From positions 2,728,001 to 2,792,000 of the forward strand of contig NZ_CP038273.1 of NCBI RefSeq assembly GCF_004571175.1: DNA of 64,000 bases, given 5' to 3'. A program made the position numbers and the translations under genes. This stretch comes from Legionella israelensis (GTDB taxonomy: Bacteria > Pseudomonadota > Gammaproteobacteria > Legionellales > Legionellaceae). The notes under the pieces are model-generated. The model saw only the letters and a list, made by a program, of their open reading frames with translations, was not told the origin of the DNA and did not search any database. Shown here one piece after another: positions 53,894 through 62,867 of this stretch; the first letter of the stretch is position 1; each line of letters starts with the position of its first letter.

Positions 53894-55933
53894 ATGCCCA
53901 GACATATTAAACAATACCAAATTAATTCTATCTGCTCAGCTTTGCTTTTTTTTAAAATTCGGACAACCCAGGATTTAGTCAAGAATTTTTACCCACTTCT
54001 CGATCACATCAATAAAAATCCAGACATATTTAAATCAAAATACAGTACTTATCAATGCTATGAAATGTTGAAAGAAGCCGTAAAAGCTTTCAACGAAGTT
54101 TATGCATACAGCATTAACTGTCCTGAAATATTTATCTATGCCTTAAGAGAAGCGAGACGTCAACGACATGAAGATAAATCCATTCCTGTTGAAGAAAGGG
54201 ATGATTTATACAGAGTGACACGAAGTTATGATCGAGTGTCAAGGGTTTCAGAGAAAAAGAAAGCTATCCATGAAGATATTCTTGATATTTTAGATAGAAG
54301 TGACTTTTCTATCTGCCCGGAAATTATCATTGGTGAAGGGGATACGGGAACGAACCTTTGGCTTGAGAAGTTTACTTCTGAACATAAAAAAAGCAAAGAA
54401 AAATTATCCAAAGGGAAATTGCCTTCTGTATTAATGATCAGTGATGGTACAGGAAGCTGGAAACATAATTATACGCTTGCTCAACCGCAAAACCTTCTTG
54501 AAAGAACGACTAGTAAAGCCAATCCTTCAGATTATATGACAAGAGATTATTATGGGAAAAATCCATATGCCAATGGAAGTCATATTTATCAGGCGAATCA
54601 AGTCAGTTTGGCTAAGACACAAGCACCTGTATTACAGGCTACTGTGCAAAAAATTGAAAAAAAATCTAATCATTTAAAAGATTGGCAAGTAGAGGATTGT
54701 GATTATCGTTTAGTGGTAAAAACTTCTCTTGGAACAAAGATAATTTATACGCATGCCGTTAATATTTGTACGGGATTAGGGCCTGCTCGAAATACTCTCG
54801 GCTCAATCATATCAAAAGAAGATTTAAGAACATTAAGTCAATATGATATGGAAAAAAAATATACTCCCGTTGTTGATGGCAATCAATTCATATTGACAGA
54901 TTCCGAAGAAGAACGTCAGCAGAAAACGATGGTCATTTACGGTGGGGGCGGAACTGCTGCTGCTGTTTATCGTAAAGGGTTTTATGGCGATGACATCAAA
55001 AGAGATTTTCTTGAATTTGAAGAAAAGGATAAAAAAAATAAGGTATTATGGTTTGCCAAACAATTTAATAAAGCAGGCACCGGAAAGCTTGCTACCAGTG
55101 CCTTGTATCACGCCAGAATGCGCAATGAGCTTTTTCAGGGTGAGCTTATTAAAATTGAGCCACAAACCAATGGTAAATTGTTATTAACCTTTATGTTGAT
55201 GGGTAAAAATGAAGTTAAAGTCGAATGTGATCAACTCGTATACGCGATTGGACAGGATGATAAAGGCATGAGAGCAGTATGTGAGGAGATAGATTCGGAT
55301 CTTGACTTGCAATTTGACCCCCATGGCATGATTTTAAACGTTAGCAGTCAGGATAAAAAGATCGTATTTTTTGGTGCAGCGGCGATGGCCGTAAGAGAAA
55401 AAGAATACATGGAGGAAACCTGGAGATGGTTGAAGGAGCAGAATATCGGAGGAGATGTAGGCCCTGGTTCCATGCCACCCAGCAGAGCCCAGATCAAATG
55501 TTATCTCGCCTTGCAGGGAATTTTGCCAAAAAGTATTAATGTGAATATGGACTCTCATCATTTAGTGATAGAATATTTACTTTATTATGGAGCGAAAGAG
55601 ACGGCAATTAAGGGTTTTGTTACTGATTTGTTAGCTGCCAGAGAACAAAGTACTTCGGGAGCTAGCTATAGTATGTTACTAAAGCTTTTAGAAAAATATG
55701 GACTAAATGAATTGTTTAAAACCCATGGTCATGGATTTTTAGTGGCCAAAGAAATTAAGCTTGAACTTTTAGACCCATTAGAAGAATTACCCAGGTTTTC
55801 CTTATTTAGCCGGCAAAAGCATACGCCTGATTCGAGTATTTTTTTATCATCAGTTGAAAAGGAGAATAATGAGACTTTGGCAAGTAATGATAAAAACCTT
55901 TTATATAAAAAATCAGTTAAATCTCTCGTTTAA
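53894..55933 (+). CDS. large Rossmann-like protein of unknown function, effector candidate
   Basis: A 679-residue protein with no signal peptide. A helical N-terminus (1-135) precedes a degenerate dinucleotide motif IIIGEGDTGTNLWLEKF (144-160). A second glycine-rich motif, MVIYGGGGTAAAVYRKGF, lies near 345-362. Later come DQLVYAIGQDDKGM and IVFFGAAAMAVREKEYMEETW, which resemble the FAD-closing segments of two-domain flavoprotein disulphide reductases. It may be a diverged flavoprotein or a nucleotide-binding effector. The C-terminal tail is polar and Ser/Glu-rich. The downstream gene starts 16 bp later, an operon. Confidence 0.5.
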   Translation: MPRHIKQYQINSICSALLFFKIRTTQDLVKNFYPLLDHINKNPDIFKSKYSTYQCYEMLKEAVKAFNEVYAYSINCPEIFIYALREARRQRHEDKSIPVEERDDLYRVTRSYDRVSRVSEKKKAIHEDILDILDRSDFSICPEIIIGEGDTGTNLWLEKFTSEHKKSKEKLSKGKLPSVLMISDGTGSWKHNYTLAQPQNLLERTTSKANPSDYMTRDYYGKNPYANGSHIYQANQVSLAKTQAPVLQATVQKIEKKSNHLKDWQVEDCDYRLVVKTSLGTKIIYTHAVNICTGLGPARNTLGSIISKEDLRTLSQYDMEKKYTPVVDGNQFILTDSEEERQQKTMVIYGGGGTAAAVYRKGFYGDDIKRDFLEFEEKDKKNKVLWFAKQFNKAGTGKLATSALYHARMRNELFQGELIKIEPQTNGKLLLTFMLMGKNEVKVECDQLVYAIGQDDKGMRAVCEEIDSDLDLQFDPHGMILNVSSQDKKIVFFGAAAMAVREKEYMEETWRWLKEQNIGGDVGPGSMPPSRAQIKCYLALQGILPKSINVNMDSHHLVIEYLLYYGAKETAIKGFVTDLLAAREQSTSGASYSMLLKLLEKYGLNELFKTHGHGFLVAKEIKLELLDPLEELPRFSLFSRQKHTPDSSIFLSSVEKENNETLASNDKNLLYKKSVKSLV

Positions 55934-55948
55934 TTCAGGTTAATCACT

Positions 55949-56872
55949 ATGAAATTAATTCAGTTTCTTACCTTATCCGAAACCGAAAAATTGAAGGAAC
56001 AAAAAATCTTAAAGCTAAAAGAGGTTCTTAAGCCTGAATGTTTTTACAATGCCATTGTGCGATATGATACAGAAGTATTATTAAAACTGGCGATTGTGAA
56101 TCCCGAAATTGATGCTCTTTGTCGTTCGCCTGAATTAGATGACTACTGGCAAGAATTATGGAGACAAGCAGGCGAAAATCCATCTAAAAAGGAAAGTGGC
56201 TCTCAGGTTGCCACACAGGAATATCTACCCATGTCTACCGTTTCCTGTCTTGATCTCTTAAAAGGACTTTATCTTTATGAAGCTTATCAGTCATTATTGG
56301 AAAAGGAAGAAATGACAGAACAACTGATAGAAGATGCGAAAGATTACTTGTATTCTTCCGCCGAGCACGGTTGTTTTTTTGCTTTGAATGCTTTATGCGT
56401 TAATGGTTTGGCTTTATTAAAATCTCGTTTTGATCCTGATATTGCTTCTCGAGTGATTTATTATGCCAATTTAGCTGCAAAATATTATTTATCAGCAGGT
56501 TATTTATTATTAGGGAATGTTTGCTGTGAATTGCTTTTATACGAGGAGGAGGACATATTTAGGGGAATGAATCTTCGGTTTATGTCGTTTAATGCCTTAG
56601 TGGTGGCTAAAATGCTGCAAGATATTTCAATGCCAATGATAAATAATGCTTACCAGGGTAAAACTTTGGAAGAGGCAAGTCATGGAGCAATAAAGAATTT
56701 TTCTCATGCATTAGAGCGTATACAGCGCTCATTGCGTTTAACTTCTTTTGAAGTGAACCAGGCATATAAAAAAGCCGGGCTTGAGGCTGATTCCATTAAG
56801 CAAAAGTTCGCTAAGGACACCGCCGCCGAAAAAGAAGAAATGGCTGGCGAAAATTTGCGACGGCAGATTTAG
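55949..56872 (+). CDS. DUF5630-like Legionella protein, effector candidate
   Basis: A 307-residue soluble, mostly helical protein. The N-terminal block FYNAIVRYDTEVLLKLAIVNPEIDALCRSPELDDYWQELWRQAGENP (about 36-82) is, as I recall, typical of the Legionella-specific DUF5630 proteins, several of which are listed as Dot/Icm substrates. The middle forms Sel1/TPR-like helical pairs (AKDYLYSSAEHGCFFALNAL). The C-terminus (DTAAEKEEMAGENLRRQI) has an acidic E-block-like segment, a known Dot/Icm signal type. It follows the 53894 gene closely. Confidence 0.55.
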   Translation: MKLIQFLTLSETEKLKEQKILKLKEVLKPECFYNAIVRYDTEVLLKLAIVNPEIDALCRSPELDDYWQELWRQAGENPSKKESGSQVATQEYLPMSTVSCLDLLKGLYLYEAYQSLLEKEEMTEQLIEDAKDYLYSSAEHGCFFALNALCVNGLALLKSRFDPDIASRVIYYANLAAKYYLSAGYLLLGNVCCELLLYEEEDIFRGMNLRFMSFNALVVAKMLQDISMPMINNAYQGKTLEEASHGAIKNFSHALERIQRSLRLTSFEVNQAYKKAGLEADSIKQKFAKDTAAEKEEMAGENLRRQI

Positions 56873-57020
56873 CGAATGCTGGAAATGCAAATTTTAATCA
56901 CCATATAAAAGCAGTTATTAATTAAAATGAAATGATCTTCCCTGTGAATTAAAAGGTGTAACTTTTTTATAATGTCGTTTTTAGCTATAATTACTCTTTT
57001 GTTTAAGTCAATCCTTCCTG

Positions 57021-60000
57021 ATGTTATTTGAAGCCATTTCCCGCATGCCGCATGTTTTTAATGATCAAAATTTGCTTGATGGACAGGAATATTTTGATCA
57101 GGAAAAAGTACTGAACGTACGATTTAGTGAAGGCTTAATTAAGGCGCGTGTAAAAGGCGGCTCAGGCCAGATTTATGATGTTCATATGGATTTGAAAAAC
57201 TGGCCGAAGCAACCTGCCCATTGCAGCTGCTCATTTCGCATGAATTGCAAACACGCCGCAGCATGTCTGCTTACGCTGCATTATGCCAGAAAGAATCAAA
57301 CATCACAGTCTCTTAACCTGGATAAGAAGCTGGAAGGGCGGATTAAACAGCTTCGCCTCCAGCAAGTGCAAAAACAGGAACAATCAGCAACGCATCGACT
57401 GGTATACCTCATTGAGCCTCGTTTTAGACAACATGAGCATTATGTTGTCATTCGATTAGCTTTAGCCAAAATTTTAAAAAGCGGTCAATTGGGTCGAAAA
57501 ATAACCTTTCATCATTTATCCGAAGATAAAAGGCGATATTTCATTGCCGAGGATAAAAGTATCATTGAGCAGTTGCTCGAACGTCATGGCTGCGCAAATT
57601 CATTTGACTATTTCTCTTTGAGAAACAGCGAGCTGTTGGAGATTGTTTTGCAAACAGGCCGGGCTTTTTTTTATCATGAACAAGAAACGGCGATACGATT
57701 AAAAGAACCCTTATCAGGGCATTGCACATGGCAACTCCTACCGGATGGCCGACAACATATGCTGTTAAAACATCAGAATCAGGTTCTTGAGCCTTTGTTG
57801 CTGAATAAGCCCTGGTATTGGAATAAGAATGAATTCTGTCTTCGTCGGATTGATGCTTCCTATCCGCTTCGCCCATTGCATTATCTGCTGACGCTTCAAC
57901 CGCTTTCCTTCCAGGAAACAAAGACATTTACTGCAAAAATGGATCAGTATTTTCCTGGGTTTCCAAAACCGCTCCATTATCAGCGCTCTGAGGAACGACA
58001 CATTATTCCTAAGGCTTATCTCCGATTTGATAGCATCCCTTTGACTCAATCCCTTTCCAAACAGGAGCAATATCACAAGCCGCTCAGACAGCTACTGATA
58101 ATTAGACCTCAATTTTTATATGATGGTCTTAATATTAATGCCCAGGATGCTTGCCGAAAACTCTTTAAACTGAAAGATGATGTTTTGCAGATATATCCTC
58201 GAAACGATGATTTTGAAAGACTGAAAATGAAGGAGTTATCGTCATTTCTTGTTTTTCGCTCCCCAACTCCCTATGAAAAAAAATGCGCAAAGCCCGGTTC
58301 TGGTTTTTTCTTTGTACTCGATGGCTTTGCCAATTCTTCTGATTTAAATGTTCTTTATCAGGATATTATTCCTGCTTTAAAACAAGAAAACTGGCAGATT
58401 TATTATGACAGTTCTCTGTATGAAGAAATCATTGAAGCTGATGAGGTAGAGTGGTTTTCTGAATTAGCTGAACAAGGCCATGAGTTTTTTTCTTATCAAC
58501 TGGGCATTTTAATTGATGGCAAGTCAGTAAATATTGTGCCTTTGGTTGCTCAATTAATAAATAAATATGGCGGCGGTGACGCGCTTACGCAATTACCTGA
58601 TCAACAATACATTAAATTACCTTTGGGAGAAGGCAAAGTCCTACAGATTGCCTTAGGACGAATTAAGTCGCTAATAGAATTATTGATTCAATATGGTGTA
58701 AGACGGATTGACAGAGGCGATAAGGTTTTGGAAATCCATCGCTACCAATTGATGCTCATGCAGGAAGCAGAACAGGCCATGGAGATAATATCTTTACGCT
58801 GGCAGGGAGCTGAAGAACTACGTCATCGTTTATTAAATTTAATGGATAAAAATCAGTTTTCCATAGTTGATGTTCCAAAAGGTTTAACAGCTTGTTTACG
58901 AGATTACCAACGTGAGGGATTAAGCTGGTTACAGTGGCTTCGGCAAAATCATTTTGGCGGTGTCTTGGCTGATGATATGGGATTGGGAAAAACGATACAG
59001 ACGCTTGCTCATTTGCAATATGAAAAAGAAGCCGGTCGAATGAAAAGAACAAGTTTGCTGATTGCTCCAACAAGTCTTGTTGGCAATTGGCAGGCCGAGG
59101 CAAAGCGTTTTACTCCCTGCTTAAAGGTCATCGTTTTTCATGGAAATGAACGCCATCAGGTGAAATTTACGGATTATGATTTGGTGATTACAACGTATGG
59201 ACTGGTTCAGCGTGATAAATCCCATTTTCTTGACAAGCCATTTTATTATTTCATTTTAGATGAATCGCAATTTATCAAAAATGCGCGTACCAAAACCACT
59301 CAAATTATCCAGCAGATTAGGGCTGAGCATCGATTGTGTTTGACTGGAACACCTATCGAAAATCATTTGGGAGAATTATGGTCTTTATTTCATTTTCTCA
59401 TGCCTGGTCTGCTTGGTGACCATCGACAATTTCGTCAATGGTTTAGAACTCCGATTGAAAAATATGGCGATGATATGAAAAAAAATGTGCTCTCCAATCG
59501 GATAAAGCCATTTATGTTAAGACGGACAAAAAATGAAGTCGCCAAAGAATTACCGTCTAAAACAGAAATGACTCATCTTATCGAAATCACTGATGAGCAA
59601 AGGGATATCTATGAAGCTATACGCATGAGCATGGAGAAAAAAGTTCGTGATGCGATAGTTAAACAGGGTTTCGGCAAAAGTCATATTATTCTGCTGGATG
59701 CCTTATTGAAACTAAGACAGATATGCTGTGATCCGCGATTGATATCCTTGCCGGAAGCGAACATGGCTCATGGTTCTTCCGCAAAGCTTGAGGCATTAAT
59801 GACTCTTCTGGATAATTTAATGGAAGAAGGAAGGCGTGTTCTGGTGTTTTCACAATTCACATCCATGCTGAAGCTGATTGAGAAAGAACTGATAACACGC
59901 CAATATAATTATTTGAAACTGACGGGTCAGACAAGAAATCGACAAGAACTGGTTGAACGCTTTCAACAAGGAAAAATTCCGGTTTTCCTTATTAGTTTAA

Positions 60001-60290
60001 AAGCAGGCGGTACTGGTTTAAATCTGACTCAAGCGGATACAGTAATTCATTATGATCCTTGGTGGAATCCTGCAGTGGAAGATCAGGCCACGGACAGAAG
60101 TCATCGTATAGGGCAGGAAAATCCCGTTTTTGTATATAAATTGATAACACAAGGCACGGTAGAAGAAGTAATTCTGAACATGCAGAAGAAAAAGCGCCAT
60201 TTAATGCAAGCCGTGTTATCTTCCAATACCTCAGCGATGATGAGTTTAACGGAGCAGGATATTGCCGAATTTTTTGCGCCCATGTCCTAG
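57021..60290 (+). CDS. SWIM-domain SNF2 helicase
   Basis: A 1089-residue SWI2/SNF2 ATPase. An N-terminal SWIM zinc finger (CSCSFRMNCKH, C68, C70, C76, H78) precedes a long uncharacterised region. The helicase core follows: DDMGLGKTIQT (motif I, near 651), DESQFIKNARTK (motif II, near 747), LTGTPIENHLGELWSLFHFL (motif III), and FLISLKAGGTGLNLTQADTVIHYDPWWNPAVEDQATDRSHRIGQ (motifs V-VI). Such proteins remodel protein-DNA complexes; RapA-like roles in transcription are possible. It is intact. Its TAG stop is the first triplet of a hairpin shared with the convergent gene. Confidence 0.9.
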   Translation: MLFEAISRMPHVFNDQNLLDGQEYFDQEKVLNVRFSEGLIKARVKGGSGQIYDVHMDLKNWPKQPAHCSCSFRMNCKHAAACLLTLHYARKNQTSQSLNLDKKLEGRIKQLRLQQVQKQEQSATHRLVYLIEPRFRQHEHYVVIRLALAKILKSGQLGRKITFHHLSEDKRRYFIAEDKSIIEQLLERHGCANSFDYFSLRNSELLEIVLQTGRAFFYHEQETAIRLKEPLSGHCTWQLLPDGRQHMLLKHQNQVLEPLLLNKPWYWNKNEFCLRRIDASYPLRPLHYLLTLQPLSFQETKTFTAKMDQYFPGFPKPLHYQRSEERHIIPKAYLRFDSIPLTQSLSKQEQYHKPLRQLLIIRPQFLYDGLNINAQDACRKLFKLKDDVLQIYPRNDDFERLKMKELSSFLVFRSPTPYEKKCAKPGSGFFFVLDGFANSSDLNVLYQDIIPALKQENWQIYYDSSLYEEIIEADEVEWFSELAEQGHEFFSYQLGILIDGKSVNIVPLVAQLINKYGGGDALTQLPDQQYIKLPLGEGKVLQIALGRIKSLIELLIQYGVRRIDRGDKVLEIHRYQLMLMQEAEQAMEIISLRWQGAEELRHRLLNLMDKNQFSIVDVPKGLTACLRDYQREGLSWLQWLRQNHFGGVLADDMGLGKTIQTLAHLQYEKEAGRMKRTSLLIAPTSLVGNWQAEAKRFTPCLKVIVFHGNERHQVKFTDYDLVITTYGLVQRDKSHFLDKPFYYFILDESQFIKNARTKTTQIIQQIRAEHRLCLTGTPIENHLGELWSLFHFLMPGLLGDHRQFRQWFRTPIEKYGDDMKKNVLSNRIKPFMLRRTKNEVAKELPSKTEMTHLIEITDEQRDIYEAIRMSMEKKVRDAIVKQGFGKSHIILLDALLKLRQICCDPRLISLPEANMAHGSSAKLEALMTLLDNLMEEGRRVLVFSQFTSMLKLIEKELITRQYNYLKLTGQTRNRQELVERFQQGKIPVFLISLKAGGTGLNLTQADTVIHYDPWWNPAVEDQATDRSHRIGQENPVFVYKLITQGTVEEVILNMQKKKRHLMQAVLSSNTSAMMSLTEQDIAEFFAPMS

Positions 60291-60320
60291 GTTCCGTGAA
60301 AATCTTGTTCACGGAACCTA
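60288..60320. terminator. hairpin TAGGTTCCGTGAA holding both stop codons of convergent genes
   Basis: TAGGTTCCGTGAA (60288-60300) pairs exactly with 60308-60320 around a 7-nt loop. TAG at 60288-60290 ends the SNF2 gene, and the mirrored TAG on the other strand (60318-60320) ends the coiled-coil gene. It belongs to the hairpin family also seen at 22738 and 16245. Confidence 0.8.
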
Positions 60321-61277
60321 AAACGCACGAGGAGAAGAAGAATAATTCTCTTCATCTTCTGCAACTTCTTCTTTTTCTTTAGATTCCATCTTATCACGTA
60401 GCTTTTCTTCAAATTTTTCTTCAGAGATAAAAATACCTTTCATATTTTCATCATAATCTACCTCCGAGGAAGCGAGAAATCGACTATCCCCGAGTATTGC
60501 CATATTGGCAACGGCTAATGCTTTTTCCACCTCTTTGCGGAAAACCTGCTGTGTTAGTTTTGGCCAATCTGTCGGATCGGCGTAGTTTTTATCAGCCGGA
60601 AGCAATTTCTCAATTTCTTCAGCTAATTCCTCCCAATCCATGGTTTGAGGGTTTGGTGCTTTTAATGCCTCTTTTTCATATTCTGTGCATTGTAATTTTC
60701 GAGGATTGCTTTTAATTGTTTCTGCTACCCGCTCGGCAAGGTTGATAAAAGCATTACCTATTTCATCTTTATTCCTTAGAAATTTTTGGTATTTCTTAAC
60801 TTCTTCAGAAATATCAGATTCAAGCTTCTCTTTTTCCCATTTTTCATTTTGTTCAAATTCATTAATTTGTTTTTTTGCACTGCGCTTTAATTCATTGGCT
60901 TCTCTAAGGGGTAGAAAAAGATTGTCATTTGCGACAAGCAGCATGGCCCCAAGAAGTTCCTTCATATTTTCTGATTTCTTATAAAGATCCTCGATGGTGT
61001 TACGTGCGGTACCAGCATGATTAATGGTATGACCAATGTATTCCTCTGCACTTACGGTTTCATTACGAGGATACTTCTGCTGAAGTAGAACCCTTTGTTG
61101 AAATGAAGAAGGACCCCAAAATTTGCCTCGGCTGATTTTATAATTGTTTAATGCCTTGCGAACATCTTCTCTTATTTTTGGAACGTAGGCACTTAATTTT
61201 CTTAATTTTTCAAAGACCTCATTACCCTTATCTACATCATTTTTGTCTGCTTGAGGCAGTATTGGACCACGATACAT
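60318..61277 (-). CDS. coiled-coil protein with acidic C-terminus, effector candidate
   Basis: A 319-residue charged helical protein. A coiled-coil stretch runs about 125-200 (LREANELKRSAKKQINEFEQ and onward). The last 40 residues (EEKFEEKLRDKMESKEKEEVAEDEENYSSSPRAF region) are very rich in Glu, with a Ser-rich end, close to the E-block and C-terminal signals of Dot/Icm substrates. No family is recognised. It is monocistronic and convergent with the SNF2 gene. Confidence 0.55.
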   Translation of the reverse strand: MYRGPILPQADKNDVDKGNEVFEKLRKLSAYVPKIREDVRKALNNYKISRGKFWGPSSFQQRVLLQQKYPRNETVSAEEYIGHTINHAGTARNTIEDLYKKSENMKELLGAMLLVANDNLFLPLREANELKRSAKKQINEFEQNEKWEKEKLESDISEEVKKYQKFLRNKDEIGNAFINLAERVAETIKSNPRKLQCTEYEKEALKAPNPQTMDWEELAEEIEKLLPADKNYADPTDWPKLTQQVFRKEVEKALAVANMAILGDSRFLASSEVDYDENMKGIFISEEKFEEKLRDKMESKEKEEVAEDEENYSSSPRAF

Positions 61278-61440
61278 GGCGTTTCTCTCTCAAATAAAAT
61301 TATTGCTGCTTATTTGTTTAATAAGTTTATATTTTAATCATAGCCCTGTATTATTATTTAAATATTAAGCATATTGTAAATTTTATATAAAGATTGTAAG
61401 ATATGAGTTAGTGAACACGGCGGGCAAGCTAAGGAGAAAA

Positions 61441-62532
61441 ATGTTGGATTTTGATGGTAATCCTTTGTTTGGTTCAGTTTATCGGCTGGCTAAAGATAAG
61501 AATGAAAAAGAGTTAACCAAGGAGAAAGTTGCAACCTCAAGTAAGGGTAAGGGCTACACTGTTATTACGGTATTGGCCAAAGAAAAAGACTATCAAGCCG
61601 TTGATTTTTTGCTGCAGCGATTTGACGCAAATTTAAATGATGCAGTGTTTGGTGCAGCGCTTAGCGGCGATGAAGCCTTCACAGACAAGCTTCTTCAGCG
61701 TCAGGCAGCTTTGGCCTATGCTGTGCGGGGTGCTGCCGCAGGAGGGCATAAAGCATTTGTTAACAATTTGTTAGGACGAGGTGCGGGCTTGCAAGCTGAG
61801 GCAGCCTATGGTTTTGGTCTTGGAAACCATGTGGAGTTTGTCGATGATTTCATCAATCAGGATAGAACATTAATCAAGGATGCCCTTCAGGGAGCTGCGT
61901 GCGGTGGCCATGTGGAACTTGTCAATGCACTTATTAAGCGCGGAGCGAGTCTTGATGATGCAGTCTTCGGCGCTGCCTTTGGTGGTCATATGAATTTAGT
62001 CAATGAGTTAATTCATCGTGGCGCAAGCTTGAAGGAAGCGGCAATTGGCTTCATATGCGGTGGGCATGTTACTGGAACGCAAAAAGAGATATTGCGTTTC
62101 GTGGCCTTCATCGATCATCCCAAGCTTAGGGAATTGTTCGTTAACGAAGCAAAACACGGAAATACCTCCCTTGATGCTTCTTTGGTGAAAACCGCGGCAA
62201 GGTTAAACGAATTGATACGAAAAAATAAACTGACCTTTGAGCAGGCGGAAATTTATTTAAAAGTAGGGCCGAACAACTGGTTCTTGCAGGGACAACGACT
62301 TGTAAAGGAAGGCAAGCTGCCGGCTGAATTATATTTTCATATCGCATCATTTTTGACGGAAAGTTCATTCAAGGACACAAAGGTGGTTTTTGAGACGGTA
62401 AATGAAAGAATTCATGAACGTGTTATTAATAAGCATAATAGCGGATTTTTTGCTTTTTTCAGGAGTAGAAAAAGCCGGATGGAATTTGAGGAAATGGCTG
62501 AACAAAACCATCAAAAGAGAATAAATTTTTAA
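61441..62532 (+). CDS. ankyrin-repeat protein, effector candidate
   Basis: A 363-residue protein with about six ankyrin-like repeats (about 35-230), such as ALQGAACGGHVELVNALIKRGASLDDAVFGAAFGGHMNLVNELIHRGASL (about 145-200). Repeats carry a 'GAA.GGH..lvn.li.RGAsl' core in place of the usual 'GxTPLHxAA'. The C-terminal ~120 residues include an FHIASFLTESSF block and a basic helix. The ATG at 61441 has an AAGGAGA site; an in-frame GTG at 61411 would add ten residues. Ankyrin proteins of this type in Legionella are often host-directed (inference). Confidence 0.75.
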   Translation: MLDFDGNPLFGSVYRLAKDKNEKELTKEKVATSSKGKGYTVITVLAKEKDYQAVDFLLQRFDANLNDAVFGAALSGDEAFTDKLLQRQAALAYAVRGAAAGGHKAFVNNLLGRGAGLQAEAAYGFGLGNHVEFVDDFINQDRTLIKDALQGAACGGHVELVNALIKRGASLDDAVFGAAFGGHMNLVNELIHRGASLKEAAIGFICGGHVTGTQKEILRFVAFIDHPKLRELFVNEAKHGNTSLDASLVKTAARLNELIRKNKLTFEQAEIYLKVGPNNWFLQGQRLVKEGKLPAELYFHIASFLTESSFKDTKVVFETVNERIHERVINKHNSGFFAFFRSRKSRMEFEEMAEQNHQKRINF

Positions 62533-62569
62533 CATGAATTTTTAAGAGTTTTGCATGTTTGGATTTTAA

Positions 62570-62770
62570 CCATTTTTCAAGTAAAGAAAAGCAATAGATT
62601 AAAAACCATAGAAGCGCACCGCTATATTTATCAAAGTTTAAATCGATGACTTGAGAAAATAGAATGGCACGAATTACTGCGTCATCGACCGCTGTATCCA
62701 TGCGAAGCTCCATATGGACTCCGCTATCAGGTAGCGGGGATTCGATCCTTAAAAAATGGCTAAAGTCGAG
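62570..62770. repeat. dispersed ~200-bp repeat, copy 2
   Basis: Partner of 48816-49008, with an 8-bp insertion around CATCGACCGCTGTATCC. It shares the ends CCATTTTTCAAG and AAAAAATGGCTAAAGTCGAG. It occupies most of the 335-bp gap 62533-62867, which otherwise holds only the A/T-rich leader of the next gene. Confidence 0.85.
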
Positions 62771-62867
62771 GTATAAGTTAGTGAATATTTAAATTGCAAA
62801 TAAAATTGTCTTACCTTATGATTTTAAAATACTTCTTACCCCATTGATCATACATAAGGAGATAAAC

